Numbered from the stretch's first letter, positions 37,523 to 47,166 are shown. The stretch: DNA of 61,444 nt from an uncultured Pseudomonadota bacterium (GCA_903838705.1 CAILZL010000024.1:1-61444); one strand, 5' to 3'. Notes: generated by a model from the letters alone, not told the origin. Numbers and translations: made by a program.

Positions 37523-39427
37523 TTGTTACTCCGATTCGACAACGTTTCCCTCGCATTCGGCGCCCGCCCTCTCCTTGATCACATTTTACTGCAGGTGGCG
37601 GCAGGTGACCGGGTGTGCATTGTGGGTCGCAATGGCGAGGGCAAATCTTCGCTGCTAAAACTGGCGCGTGGCGAAGCCCCACCTGATGAAGGCATTGTCT
37701 GGGTCAAACCGGGTGCACGGCTGGCCTATCTGGTCCAGGACATCACGGCGCTGGGCGATGAAAGTGTCGCCGAGGTGGTGGCTGGTGGCCTGCCTGAAGT
37801 CGGTAAGGCACTGATCGATTACTTCCATCTGGCACAGGCCATGGGCAGCCACCCCACCACCCAGCAGACTCAACATCTGACACAGCTGCAATCCATTCTG
37901 GACGCCAACAATGGCTGGCAACTGGAACAGCGTGTCAACACGGTCATGACGCGACTGGAACTGGATGGCGAAGCCCGCTTTGCTGAATTGTCGGGCGGAT
38001 GGCGACGTCGCGCCCTGCTCGCCCGTGCACTGGTATGTGATCCGGAAATTCTATTGCTGGATGAACCGACCAACCATCTGGACATCCAGGCCATCGAATG
38101 GCTCGAACAAGTATTACGTGAATTCAGCGGTGCCCTGCTGTTCGTCAGCCATGACCGCAGCTTCGTCAACCGGCTGGCCACGCGTGTGATTGAGCTGGAT
38201 CGTGGCAGACTGTTCAGCACCGATGGCAACTACGAAACTTACCTGGCCAAGAAAGCGCAACTGCTGGTAGCAGAAGCACAACAGGCGGCTTTGTTTGACA
38301 AGAAGCTGGCACAGGAAGAAGTATGGATTCGCAAGGGTATTGAAGCCCGTCGCACCCGTAATGAAGGCCGAGTGCGCGCACTTTATGCACTACGCGAACA
38401 GCATCGTCAGCGCCGTGAACGCGTGGGCCGTATTGAACTGGAATTACAGGAAGGCAACGAATCCGGCAAGATGGTGTGCGAAGCCGAGCATATTTCTCTG
38501 AGCTTTGGTGATCGCACACTCATCAATGACTTCTCTGTGCGCATCATGCGTGGCGACCGCATCGGTATTGTCGGCCCAAATGGCGCCGGCAAAAGCACGC
38601 TCATCAAATTGCTATTGGGTGAAATCACCCCCGACAGTGGCATGCTCAAACAGGGCAGCAAACTGGAAGTGGCTTATTTCGATCAGCAGCGCGATCAGCT
38701 CAAGCTGGATGAGTCAGTGATGGACAATGTGGTGGACAGTGGCGACTTTGTAACCGTGAACGGTCAGCCACGTCATGTCACCAGTTATCTACGCGATTTC
38801 CTGTTCCGGCCTGAACAGCTTAAAACCCCTGCCCGCGCACTATCCGGCGGGGAACGCAACCGACTGCTACTGGCGAGATTATTTGCAAAGCCAGCCAATC
38901 TTTTAGTGATGGACGAACCGACTAATGATCTTGATATAGACACACTCGAACTGCTCGAAGAATTTGTCGCCAACTTTCCCGGCACGCTCCTGCTTGTGAG
39001 CCATGATCGAACCTTCCTTGATAACGTCGTCACTGAACTGCTGGTGCTGGATGGCTCAGGCCGCATTCAGGAATTCGTCGGCGGCTATTCAGACTATGCG
39101 CGTTATCGCGAACAACGTCAGGCAAATGAACGCGCAGCAGCCACCCAGAAAACCAGCACACCCCCAACAGTGCAACAAACCACTGCGAAGAAATCCCCGA
39201 AGCTGTCATATAAAGATCAACGCGAGCTTGATTTCCTGCCCAAAAAGCTGGAAACACTGGAAGCAGAACAATCCACGCTGCAATTAACCATCAGCGACCC
39301 GCAGTTCTACAGCCGCCCCCAGAACGAAGTGCAGCAAGCACTAAAACGTATCGCTGAATTGACTCAGGAAATCGAACAGACTTATGCGCGCTGGAGCGAG
39401 CTGGATGCAATGCTAGCGGGAACCTAG
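37523..39427 (+). CDS. uup: ABC-F ATPase (Uup-like)
   Basis: A 634-residue protein with two ABC ATPase domains and no membrane segments. Walker A motifs are GRNGEGKSS (near 37) and GPNGAGKST (near 352); signatures are LSGGWRRRALLARAL and LSGGERNRLLLARL; Walker B motifs are LLLDEPTNHLDI and LVMDEPTNDLDI. A basic linker and a C-terminal coiled coil (DFLPKKLETLEAEQ to EQTYARWSELDAML) are typical of Uup, which acts on ribosomes or branched DNA. The start appears to be TTG with GGTGG upstream. It is divergent from rpsP. Confidence 0.92.
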   Translation: MLLRFDNVSLAFGARPLLDHILLQVAAGDRVCIVGRNGEGKSSLLKLARGEAPPDEGIVWVKPGARLAYLVQDITALGDESVAEVVAGGLPEVGKALIDYFHLAQAMGSHPTTQQTQHLTQLQSILDANNGWQLEQRVNTVMTRLELDGEARFAELSGGWRRRALLARALVCDPEILLLDEPTNHLDIQAIEWLEQVLREFSGALLFVSHDRSFVNRLATRVIELDRGRLFSTDGNYETYLAKKAQLLVAEAQQAALFDKKLAQEEVWIRKGIEARRTRNEGRVRALYALREQHRQRRERVGRIELELQEGNESGKMVCEAEHISLSFGDRTLINDFSVRIMRGDRIGIVGPNGAGKSTLIKLLLGEITPDSGMLKQGSKLEVAYFDQQRDQLKLDESVMDNVVDSGDFVTVNGQPRHVTSYLRDFLFRPEQLKTPARALSGGERNRLLLARLFAKPANLLVMDEPTNDLDIDTLELLEEFVANFPGTLLLVSHDRTFLDNVVTELLVLDGSGRIQEFVGGYSDYARYREQRQANERAAATQKTSTPPTVQQTTAKKSPKLSYKDQRELDFLPKKLETLEAEQSTLQLTISDPQFYSRPQNEVQQALKRIAELTQEIEQTYARWSELDAMLAGT

Positions 39428-39505
39428 CCAACCCTCCGGCATGCCGACATTCCTTAGATGAGACAGAATGGACTGAATGCGCCAGCCACTTCTGTGACTT
39501 TTCAC

Positions 39506-39547
39506 TTGACCGCCCCCGCAGTCCGTACTAATGTACTAGCGCATTAG
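39506..39547 (+). promoter_or_regulatory. Promoter and TrpR-type operator of the his operon
   Basis: TTGACC (39506-39511) is a near-perfect -35, and TAATGT (39529-39534) follows after 17 bp as a moderate -10. Overlapping the -10, GTACTAATGTACTAGCGC (39525-39542) matches 13 of 18 positions of the E. coli TrpR operator core GTACTAGTTAACTAGTAC. The same stretch holds the palindrome CTAATG-N8-CATTAG (39528-39547) centred on CTAG. A repressor here would block the promoter, and the first gene encodes a TrpR-family protein 23 bp on. Confidence 0.6.
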
Positions 39548-39569
39548 AACAAGCTGATCTGTCAGAATC

Positions 39570-39899
39570 ATGAAAGAACACCGTCCACTCAGCCCCCGAC
39601 AGGAGGCGCTTGCTGAACGCGCCCTGTTTGGTGCGATCCTGACGCTGCAATCCGTTGAGGAATGCCGCGCGTTCTTTCGTGACCTGTGCACCCCCGCTGA
39701 ATTACAGGCCCTGACTGATCGCTGGACTGTAGTAGGCCTGCTGAAGTCAGGACTGCCCTATCGAGAAATCTCAAAACAGACCGGCGTGAGTCTGACCACA
39801 ATCGGTCGCGTCGCACGCTGTCTGATGGGTGGCGATGGTGGCTATCAGATAGCCAGTGAACGCGTCCATCATCACCGACAGAAGGCACAGCACGCCTGA
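39570..39899 (+). CDS. TrpR/YerC-family regulator heading the his operon
   Basis: A 109-residue all-helical protein of the TrpR superfamily, YerC/YecD branch. The helix-turn-helix reads GLPYREISKQTGVSLTTIGRVARCL, and CTPAELQALTDRWTVVGLL matches the preceding helices. Regulators of this type lie before his genes in Xanthomonadales, where they have been called HisR, and are thought to sense histidine; I infer the same role. The short distance to hisG (82 bp) and the operator-like palindrome upstream imply autoregulation. Confidence 0.85.
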   Translation: MKEHRPLSPRQEALAERALFGAILTLQSVEECRAFFRDLCTPAELQALTDRWTVVGLLKSGLPYREISKQTGVSLTTIGRVARCLMGGDGGYQIASERVHHHRQKAQHA

Positions 39900-39981
39900 T
39901 CTCCCGGTATCGCACCGACGATTCAACCCTCGATTAATTACCTGTCAACCTGTTACCAATCAAACGCTCAGTAGCGCAACT

Positions 39982-40881
39982 ATGGACAAACAATCCCGTC
40001 TGAAAATAGCCATCCAGAAATCCGGCCGGCTCACCGACCTGTCGCTGGATCTTCTGACGCGCTGCGGTCTGAAGTTCAGTCGCGGCAAGGATCAGCTGAT
40101 CTGTCATGGCGAGAACATGCCGCTGGATATTCTGCTGGTGCGCGATGACGACATTCCTGATCTCGTGCAACAGGACGTGGCCGATCTGGGCATTGTCGGT
40201 CTGAACGTCATCGAAGAAAAACGGCTGTCCTTCGAAAAGGCCGGCATTCAACCCCTGTTCGAACAACTGATGACCCTTGATCATGGTCGCTGCCGCCTGT
40301 GCATTGCCGTGCCGGATGAATTCAAATATCAGGGTGCGCAATCGCTGCAGGGCAAGCGTATTGCGACAACCTATCCGAACATCCTCGGCAATTACCTGAA
40401 GCAGAACAAAGTGAACGCCGAAATTGTGACGCTCAGTGGTGCAGTAGAAATCGCGCCGCGCCTCGGCCGTGCCGATCTGATCTGTGACCTGGTGTCCACC
40501 GGCGCCACACTGACAGCCAATCACCTTACTGAAGTCGAGACCATTCTTGAAAGTCAGGCAGCCATCATCCGCACACCCCTGCCGGTCAGCGACAGCAAAC
40601 AGGACTGGATTCACAGGCTGTTGATGCGCGTGGATGGGGTGCAGCAGGTACGCGAAAGCAAGTACATTCTGCTGCATGCACCTCGTGCCAAGCTGGAACA
40701 GATCAAGCAATTGCTGCCGGGCAGCGAGTCACCCACCATCATCCCGCTGGAAGGTCACCCCGACAAGGTAGTGATTCATGCCGTATGCCGCGAGAATGTA
40801 TTCTGGGAAACACTTGAGAGCCTGAAAAAGGCAGGTGCCAGTTCAATGCTGGTGCTGCCTGTTGAAAAGATGCTGAACTAA
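39982..40881 (+). CDS. hisG: ATP phosphoribosyltransferase HisG (long form)
   Basis: A 299-residue enzyme for the first step of histidine synthesis, joining ATP and PRPP. LKIAIQKSGRLTDLSLDLL, DLGIVGLNVIEE and DLICDLVSTGATLTANHL are conserved. The C-terminal 80 residues form the regulatory domain, so this is the long form that binds histidine itself and needs no HisZ. The frame is open further upstream, but the ATG at 39982 fits the family. Confidence 0.97.
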   Translation: MDKQSRLKIAIQKSGRLTDLSLDLLTRCGLKFSRGKDQLICHGENMPLDILLVRDDDIPDLVQQDVADLGIVGLNVIEEKRLSFEKAGIQPLFEQLMTLDHGRCRLCIAVPDEFKYQGAQSLQGKRIATTYPNILGNYLKQNKVNAEIVTLSGAVEIAPRLGRADLICDLVSTGATLTANHLTEVETILESQAAIIRTPLPVSDSKQDWIHRLLMRVDGVQQVRESKYILLHAPRAKLEQIKQLLPGSESPTIIPLEGHPDKVVIHAVCRENVFWETLESLKKAGASSMLVLPVEKMLN

Positions 40882-40899
40882 GTTATTGCACAGACCAGA

Positions 40900-42228
40900 A
40901 TGACCACTCGAATCAAAGCACACCAGTTCCACTGGTCGGCAATGAGCACTGCCGAACAGTCGGCCGTACTGCGTCGTCCGGCACAGGACAACGCGGCCGA
41001 GCTGTTGCAGAAGGTACAGACCATCATTGATGAAGTCCGTACCAGTGGTGATGCTGCGCTGCGCGAAATGACTCAACGTTTCGATGGGACAACACTCACA
41101 CACCTGCAAGTCAGCGAAGCCGAGTTTGCCGCAGCAGAACAGGCACTGAATGAAAACCAGCTCGCCGCACTCAAACGGGCAATCAGCAATGTGCGTCGCT
41201 TTCATGAAGCGCAATTGAGCGAGCCATTGCGCATTGAAACTTCCCCCGGCGTGATCTGTGAACGTCACTATCGCGCCATCGATGCAGTCGGTCTGTATGC
41301 CCCTGCGGGCACAGCACCTCTGCCTTCCACGGTTATTATGCTCGCGGTACCCGCCAGTATTGCAAGTTGCCCGACCCGCGTACTGTGTACGCCACCACGT
41401 CGTGATGGTTCTGCAGATCCGGCTGTATTGGTCACTGCCAGACTGTGTGGCATCAGCACTGTTTTCAAGATAGGTGGTGCACAGGCGGTTGCCGCCATGG
41501 CCTTCGGCACAGAATCAGTACCGAAAACCGACAAGATATTCGGCCCCGGAAATCGCTGGGTAACGGCTGCGAAATTACTGGTTGCCAATGATCCTCAAGG
41601 TGCTGCACTGGATTTACCAGCGGGGCCGTCTGAAGTGCTGGTGATTGCCGATGAACAGGCCAATCCGGTTTTTGTTGCAGCGGACCTGCTGGCACAGGCG
41701 GAACACAGCGTAGATGCTCAGGCCATTCTGGTCACCACCTCAAAGGCATTAGCCGATCAGGTAATGAATGAACTGGATCGTCAGACCAGCCTGCTGTCAC
41801 GTGAAAGCACCCTGCTCAAGGCACTCGAACATGCACGACTGATCGTAGTGAATGACCTTGAGACTGCATTTGAATTAAGCAACAGCTACGCACCTGAACA
41901 CCTGATTGTTCAGGTCAGCAACGCACGCAGCTGGTTACCCCGGATAAGCAATGCCGGATCGGTATTTCTCGGCGCATGGACCCCGGAAACCATGGGTGAC
42001 TATTGCAGCGGCACCAATCATGTACTGCCCACGTACGGATTTGCGCGAGCATACAGCGGACTGTCACTGGCCGACTTTATGAAGCGCATGACGGTACAGG
42101 AACTCAGCAGCGCAGGCTTGCAGGACCTTGGCCCTACTGCGGTAACCATCGCAGAGCTCGAAGGTCTGGATGCCCACGCCAATGCCGTGAAGGTGCGCAT
42201 GGCTGCGCTCGATGGAAAGCAGTCATGA
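40900..42228 (+). CDS. hisD: Histidinol dehydrogenase
   Basis: A 442-residue Zn-dependent enzyme that oxidises histidinol to histidine in the last two steps of the pathway. Conserved parts include GLYAPAGTAPLPSTVIM, FGPGNRWVTAAK, DLPAGPSEVLVIAD, LAQAEHSVDAQAILV and the C-terminal YCSGTNHVLPTYGFAR with catalytic and Zn-binding residues. It overlaps hisC by 4 bp (ATGA). Confidence 0.97.
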   Translation: MTTRIKAHQFHWSAMSTAEQSAVLRRPAQDNAAELLQKVQTIIDEVRTSGDAALREMTQRFDGTTLTHLQVSEAEFAAAEQALNENQLAALKRAISNVRRFHEAQLSEPLRIETSPGVICERHYRAIDAVGLYAPAGTAPLPSTVIMLAVPASIASCPTRVLCTPPRRDGSADPAVLVTARLCGISTVFKIGGAQAVAAMAFGTESVPKTDKIFGPGNRWVTAAKLLVANDPQGAALDLPAGPSEVLVIADEQANPVFVAADLLAQAEHSVDAQAILVTTSKALADQVMNELDRQTSLLSRESTLLKALEHARLIVVNDLETAFELSNSYAPEHLIVQVSNARSWLPRISNAGSVFLGAWTPETMGDYCSGTNHVLPTYGFARAYSGLSLADFMKRMTVQELSSAGLQDLGPTAVTIAELEGLDAHANAVKVRMAALDGKQS

Positions 42229-43319
42229 ATCCAAACGTGAAGCTGGCCAGACCGGAAATTCTGACGCTGCAATCCTATGTGTATGCCGCATGGGATCATC
42301 GTTATGAACGTATGCATGCCAATGAAAATCCATGGCGTGCAGCGGGCGATAACTCCTTGCTGGGCTTGAACGTGTATCCCGAGTCGCCTGCCACTGCTTT
42401 ACACGCGCGGCTGGCTGAACTGTATGGTGTTGCACTCTATCAGGTTCTCGCCGGACGGGGTAGTGATGAAGGCATTGATCTGCTGATCCGCAGCTTCTGC
42501 CGTGCGGGTAAGGACAGTATTGTGATCTGTCCACCGACTTTCGGTTTTTACCGGGTTGCAGCTGAAGTACAGGGCGCGGGTGTGATTGAAGTGCCCCTGC
42601 TGCGCAGCAGCTCCGGCTTTGCCCTCAACACGGACAAGCTACTGCAGGCTTGCAAGAGTAATGAAAGCGTGAAACTTGTGTTTCTCTGCTCCCCCGGCAA
42701 TCCACCGGGTAATGCACTGAATGCAGCGGCCATGCTCAACGTCTGTCGTGAATTGAATGGACGTGCGCTGGTTGTAGTCGATGAGGCCTATATAGAATTT
42801 ACCGGCCGGCCCAGCTTTACAAACCTGCTGGCCGATCATCCAAACCTTGTTGTATTGCGCACACTGTCCAAAGCCTATGCCCTAGCGGGTGCACGCTGCG
42901 GTACGACCATTGCTGATGCCGAGATTATCAGCGTGCTGGCACGTGTGATCCCGCCCTATGCCATACCGACTTCCACAGTAGAATCGGTACTTGAAGCCAC
43001 CGCGCCTGAACAACGTGCGCGTATAGCCGAACAGATTCAGACGCTGATCAGCGAACGCGGCAGACTGGCTGAAGCATTAAGACAGTGCGCACTGATCCGG
43101 CATGTTTTCCCCAGCGATGCCAACTTCCTGCTGGTGGAATGCAGCGATGCCGATGCGGTCTTCAATGCCGCCAGATCAGTAGGCCTTGTGGTACGCGACC
43201 AGCGCAAGCAACCTCAATGCGGTAACTGCCTGCGCATCACGATTGGCACTCCGGAGCAGAATAAGCGGCTGCTGCAAGGCATCCGTGACGCTGAAAAAAA
43301 ATCGCAGGTATCAGCATGA
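42225..43319 (+). CDS. hisC: Histidinol-phosphate aminotransferase
   Basis: A 364-residue class II-like PLP aminotransferase. The N-terminal YERMHANENPW, the GRGSDEGIDLLIR stretch, and the PLP Lys in RTLSKAYALAGARCG are typical. The start is the ATG at 42225 that overlaps the hisD stop; a longer frame in the same phase runs back into hisD and has no family similarity. It overlaps hisB by 4 bp. Confidence 0.96.
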   Translation: MNPNVKLARPEILTLQSYVYAAWDHRYERMHANENPWRAAGDNSLLGLNVYPESPATALHARLAELYGVALYQVLAGRGSDEGIDLLIRSFCRAGKDSIVICPPTFGFYRVAAEVQGAGVIEVPLLRSSSGFALNTDKLLQACKSNESVKLVFLCSPGNPPGNALNAAAMLNVCRELNGRALVVVDEAYIEFTGRPSFTNLLADHPNLVVLRTLSKAYALAGARCGTTIADAEIISVLARVIPPYAIPTSTVESVLEATAPEQRARIAEQIQTLISERGRLAEALRQCALIRHVFPSDANFLLVECSDADAVFNAARSVGLVVRDQRKQPQCGNCLRITIGTPEQNKRLLQGIRDAEKKSQVSA

Positions 43320-44395
43320 CCAATCAAATGAAAAGAGTACTGTTCATTGATCGCGATGGTACGCTGGTTGAAGAACCTGCTGATGAACAGATTGATCGCA
43401 TCGACAAGGTAAAATTGCTGCCTGATGTCATTCCTGCACTCCTCAAGTTGCAAGCTGCGGGCTATGAACTGGTGGTAGTCAGCAACCAGGATGGATTGGG
43501 TACAGCCAGTTTTCCGGAAGAGCACTTCCTTACTACACAGAACTTCATACGTGATCTGTTTACCTCGCAGGGCATCCACTTCACAGCGGAGTTTTTCTGC
43601 CCGCACTTCGCCAGCGATAATTGCACATGCCGCAAACCCAAAACCGGCTTACTGACCGAGTATCTGAAGCAGAACATCGATCTGGCCAGCAGCCATGTCA
43701 TCGGCGATCGGGTTAGTGATCTGCAACTGGCTGCCAATCTGGGCGTAAACGGCATCCGTCTGACAACCAGAGATCACGCAGGTGAAAGCTGGAGCGAGAT
43801 TGCAGCACGTCTGTGCAAACGCGAACGCACTGCTGAAGTGACACGCAAGACCAAAGAAACCGATATCACGGTACGAGTCAACCTGGATCAGGAAACTCCC
43901 GTGCAGATTGATACAGGTCTGGGTTTCTTCGATCACATGCTGGAACAGATTGCACGGCATGGTGGCTTTTCATTGCAGCTCACCTGCAAGGGTGATCTGC
44001 ATATAGACGAACACCATACAATAGAGGACTGCGCGCTGGCACTTGGACAGGCATTGCGTAACGCACTGGGTGACAAGAAAGGCATTGGCCGTTATGGTTT
44101 TCTGCTGGCCATGGATGAATCACTGGCTCAAGTCGCCATTGATCTGTCCGGCCGCGCCTATTTTGTCTGGGAAGGTCAGTTTGGCCGCGAGCAGGTAGGT
44201 CAGTTGCCCTCCGAACTGGTTCCGCATTTTTTCCGTTCGTTGTCCGACACACTCGGTGCAGCGGTCAACATCAAGGTTACCGGCGAGAATACTCACCACA
44301 TGATTGAAGCGTGTTTCAAAGGTGTCGGACGTGCATTGCGTCAGGCATTTCGTATCGAAGGTACCGAACTGCCTTCCAGCAAGGGCGTACTGTAA
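43316..44395 (+). CDS. hisB: Bifunctional histidinol-phosphatase / imidazoleglycerol-phosphate dehydratase
   Basis: A 359-residue fusion. The N-terminal HAD phosphatase has FIDRDGTLVEEP and a Zn loop CPHFASDNCTCRKPKTG. The C-terminal dehydratase (from about residue 170) has the metal-binding EHHTIEDCALALGQ, GFFDHMLEQIARHGGF and HHMIEACFKGVGRALRQA. The fusion is characteristic of Gammaproteobacteria and a few other lineages. Its stop codon shares one base with the hisH start. Confidence 0.97.
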   Translation: MTNQMKRVLFIDRDGTLVEEPADEQIDRIDKVKLLPDVIPALLKLQAAGYELVVVSNQDGLGTASFPEEHFLTTQNFIRDLFTSQGIHFTAEFFCPHFASDNCTCRKPKTGLLTEYLKQNIDLASSHVIGDRVSDLQLAANLGVNGIRLTTRDHAGESWSEIAARLCKRERTAEVTRKTKETDITVRVNLDQETPVQIDTGLGFFDHMLEQIARHGGFSLQLTCKGDLHIDEHHTIEDCALALGQALRNALGDKKGIGRYGFLLAMDESLAQVAIDLSGRAYFVWEGQFGREQVGQLPSELVPHFFRSLSDTLGAAVNIKVTGENTHHMIEACFKGVGRALRQAFRIEGTELPSSKGVL

Positions 44396-45000
44396 TGTTG
44401 TCATCAGTACGACTGGCCATCATTGACAGTGGTGGCGCAAACATTGCGTCGCTGCGTTATGCCATCGAGCGCCTTGGTGTGGCATCTGAACTGACTACCG
44501 ACAAACTGGTTATTCGCAATGCCACACATGTGATCCTGCCGGGCGTAGGCGCGGCTGCAGATTGCATGGGACGTCTGGAACGCGCCGATCTGGTTGATAC
44601 CATCCTCAATCTGCAGCAGCCATTCCTTGGTATCTGTGTCGGCATGCAATTGCTGTTTGAATCTTCCGAAGAAGGCGATGTGGATTGTCTCGGTTTGCTG
44701 CCCGGGCGCGTGCGCCGCTTCCCGGATCGTGAAGGACTGCCGGTGCCACATATGGGCTGGAACAATCTGGAAATCCAGCATCCCTCGCCGTTACTGAAAA
44801 ACTTCACCGAACAGGATTACGTGTACTACGTGCACAGTTACTGCGCGCCGGTCAGCGATGTCACACTGGCCACCACGCATTACGGCGAGCACTTTTCAGC
44901 CATCGTACAGCATGAAAATATTTTCGGTGCGCAGTGCCATCCGGAACGATCCGCAAAATCCGGTGCATTGCTGCTGAAGAACTTTCTCTCCATTGAATAA
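44395..45000 (+). CDS. hisH: Imidazole glycerol phosphate synthase, glutaminase subunit HisH
   Basis: A 201-residue class I glutamine amidotransferase that supplies ammonia to HisF. The nucleophile is the Cys in FLGICVGMQLLFE, and the catalytic His-Glu pair is in AQCHPERSAKSG. The ATG at 44395 overlaps the hisB stop by one base (TAATG). The frame is open upstream inside hisB without similarity. Confidence 0.96.
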   Translation: MLSSVRLAIIDSGGANIASLRYAIERLGVASELTTDKLVIRNATHVILPGVGAAADCMGRLERADLVDTILNLQQPFLGICVGMQLLFESSEEGDVDCLGLLPGRVRRFPDREGLPVPHMGWNNLEIQHPSPLLKNFTEQDYVYYVHSYCAPVSDVTLATTHYGEHFSAIVQHENIFGAQCHPERSAKSGALLLKNFLSIE

Positions 45001-45021
45001 GTCACTCCGAACACATTCACC

Positions 45022-45762
45022 ATGCAATTGATTCCTGCAATAGATCTGAAGAACGGTCGCTGCGTACGACTGTTTCAGGGCGACTTTGCCGCTGAAACCG
45101 AGTACAGCACCAACCCGGTCGAGATTCTCGACCGCTATGTCGCGCTGGGCGCAGAACGTGTGCACGTTGTCGATCTGGATGGCGCCAAAGATGGCTCTCA
45201 GGCAAATCATTCACTGATTGCCGGCTTTGCCAGCAAGCAAAGTGCAGCCTTGCAGGCAGGGGGTGGGTTGCGGTCACTGGAGCGTGTCCAGTCATTACTA
45301 TCTCTTGGCGTTAAACGTGCCGTGATCGGCAGCGTTGCCGTATCCAGTCCGGAAGAAGTGATTAGTTGGGGTAAGGCTGTCGGCACCGACAATCTGGTAC
45401 TTGCATTCGATGTACGCATTGATGATCACAACACACCGCTGCTGACTACACATGGCTGGGTTAATACCTCAGATATCAGTCTGTGGTCGCTGCTGGAAAA
45501 TTATATTGCAGCCGGATTCAATCATGTGCTGTGTACCGACATCGCCCGTGACGGCGCGCTGACCGGTCCTAACATCGCGCTCTATACCGAAGCAGTGCGT
45601 CGCTTTCCCAATGTAAACTGGCAGGCTTCTGGTGGTGTAGCCACCGCGCGCGATCTGCATGAATTGAGTGATTGTGGCGTCGCCGCCGTCATCAGCGGCA
45701 AAGCGCTGCTGGAAAACAAGATTTCTGCTGAGGAGTTACGGCCATTCTTGCGAAACGCATAA
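45022..45762 (+). CDS. hisA: ProFAR isomerase HisA
   Basis: A 246-residue beta/alpha barrel that isomerises N'-5'-phosphoribosyl-formimino-AICAR phosphate. The N-terminal [19 protein letters not shown] has the catalytic Asp, and [13 protein letters not shown] has the second. [14 protein letters not shown] is a phosphate-binding site. The end overlaps the true start of hisF by 19 bp. Confidence 0.97.
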   Translation: MQLIPAIDLKNGRCVRLFQGDFAAETEYSTNPVEILDRYVALGAERVHVVDLDGAKDGSQANHSLIAGFASKQSAALQAGGGLRSLERVQSLLSLGVKRAVIGSVAVSSPEEVISWGKAVGTDNLVLAFDVRIDDHNTPLLTTHGWVNTSDISLWSLLENYIAAGFNHVLCTDIARDGALTGPNIALYTEAVRRFPNVNWQASGGVATARDLHELSDCGVAAVISGKALLENKISAEELRPFLRNA

Positions 45763-46511
45763 TTCCCTGTCTCGATGTTCGCGATGGCCAGGTCGTCAAA
45801 GGCGTGCGCTTCCGTGACCATGTGGTCGTGGGTGACATCATTGATCTGGCTTCACGATACCGTGATGAAGGCGCTGATGAACTGGTTTTTTATGACATCA
45901 CCGCCAGCCCGCATGGCCGCACTGTAGATCGCAGCTGGATCACCCGCATTGCAAAAATACTGGATATTCCATTCTGTGTGGCCGGTGGCATCAAGTCGGT
46001 GGCTGAAGCTGAACAGGTGCTCGGTGAAGGCGCTGAAAAAATTTCCATCAATTCACCGGCACTGAGTGACCCGGATCTGATCAATCGCCTGAGCTCACGC
46101 TTCGGTGTGCAATGCGTTGTAGTCGGCATCGACAGCCAGACTGTTGACGGTGACTTCCGCGTCTATCAGTTCACTGGTGACCCGACCCGTACGCGAGACA
46201 GCGCGCGCCGCACTGTGGACTGGGTGCGCGAAGTACAGGAACGGGGTGCAGGTGAGATTGTACTGAACTGTATGGCCAGTGATGGCGTTCGTACCGGCTA
46301 TGATCTGGCGCAATTGAAAGTGGTACGGCAGATCTGCAAAGTGCCCTTGATTGCTTCCGGCGGTGCGGGTGCGCCCGAGCATTTCCGCGATGTATTCACA
46401 GAAGCTCATGTAGACGGCGCCCTGGCTGCCAGTGTGTTTCATAGCGGGAACATCGCCATTCCGGATCTGAAGCAATACCTGATCGGCGAGCACATTGAAA
46501 TTCGCCCCTGA
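45744..46511 (+). CDS. hisF: Imidazole glycerol phosphate synthase, cyclase subunit HisF, with ATT start
   Basis: A 255-residue beta/alpha barrel that makes imidazole glycerol phosphate and AICAR. The frame reads [19 protein letters not shown] before any ATG, GTG or TTG; the first standard start (GTG at 45804) would remove catalytic Asp11 and Lys19. The frame is closed by TGA at 45729, and the ATT at 45744 lies 8 bp after GAGGAG (45730-45735). With ATT as codon 1, Cys9, Asp11 and Lys19 take the same numbers as in Thermotoga maritima HisF. FYDITAS, AGGIKSV and [11 protein letters not shown] are intact. It overlaps hisA by 19 bp. Confidence 0.9.
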   Translation: MLAKRIIPCLDVRDGQVVKGVRFRDHVVVGDIIDLASRYRDEGADELVFYDITASPHGRTVDRSWITRIAKILDIPFCVAGGIKSVAEAEQVLGEGAEKISINSPALSDPDLINRLSSRFGVQCVVVGIDSQTVDGDFRVYQFTGDPTRTRDSARRTVDWVREVQERGAGEIVLNCMASDGVRTGYDLAQLKVVRQICKVPLIASGGAGAPEHFRDVFTEAHVDGALAASVFHSGNIAIPDLKQYLIGEHIEIRP

Positions 46512-46533
46512 ACACGTGTCGAAGAGATAAAAC

Positions 46534-47166
46534 ATGAACAGCAACGCACTGACTCAGCTTGACTGGAACAAGGATGGCACGGGACTGTTGCCCGCCATCG
46601 TGCAGGATTACCAGAGTGGCCGCGTACTGATGCTGGCCTACATGAATCAGGAAGCGCTGGCGAAAACCCTCAGCAGCCAGAAAGTCACTTTTTTCAGCCG
46701 CAGCAAACAGCGACTGTGGACCAAGGGTGAAACCTCCGGTCACTTCCTGAAACTTGTAGATATACATGTTGATTGCGATAACGACACCTTGCTGGTTACG
46801 GCCGATCCTGTAGGCCCGGCCTGCCACACAGGCACTCTCACCTGTTTCGGTGATGATGCATTGACTGCGGCACAACAGATGTCATTCCTGAACAAGCTTG
46901 AAGCCGTCATCGCACAGCGTATCAGCGACACACCTGAAGGCAGTTACACCGCCCGGATCTGGTCGCAAGGCAAAACCCGCATGGCTCAGAAAGTGGGTGA
47001 AGAAGGTGTAGAAGTGGCGCTGGCTGCCGTGACCCAGGAAGATGACCGTCTGATATCTGAATCAGCCGATCTGCTGTATCACCTGACGCTGTTACTCAAA
47101 AGCCGGGATTTATCCCTCGCCGCAGTGGTACGGGAACTGGAACAGCGACACGCTGCAAAGCCGTAA
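46534..47166 (+). CDS. hisI: Bifunctional phosphoribosyl-AMP cyclohydrolase / phosphoribosyl-ATP pyrophosphatase
   Basis: A 210-residue fusion (HisIE). The cyclohydrolase half has LMLAYMNQEALAKTL, SRSKQRLWTKGETSGH and the metal-binding DCDNDTLL and GPACHTGTLTCF. The pyrophosphatase half (from about 110) has YTARIWSQGKTRMAQKVGEEGVEVALA. It performs steps two and three of histidine synthesis and ends the operon. Confidence 0.97.
   Translation: MNSNALTQLDWNKDGTGLLPAIVQDYQSGRVLMLAYMNQEALAKTLSSQKVTFFSRSKQRLWTKGETSGHFLKLVDIHVDCDNDTLLVTADPVGPACHTGTLTCFGDDALTAAQQMSFLNKLEAVIAQRISDTPEGSYTARIWSQGKTRMAQKVGEEGVEVALAAVTQEDDRLISESADLLYHLTLLLKSRDLSLAAVVRELEQRHAAKP

Noticed and set aside
42003-42224. N-terminal extension of hisC inside hisD
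   Set aside because: The sequence is out-of-frame hisD and has no aminotransferase features; the ATGA overlap at 42225 is the natural start.
45804-46511. hisF starting at the GTG at 45804
   Set aside because: This start removes about 20 conserved residues, including catalytic Asp11 and Lys19, while the upstream frame encodes exactly those residues behind a good ribosome-binding site.
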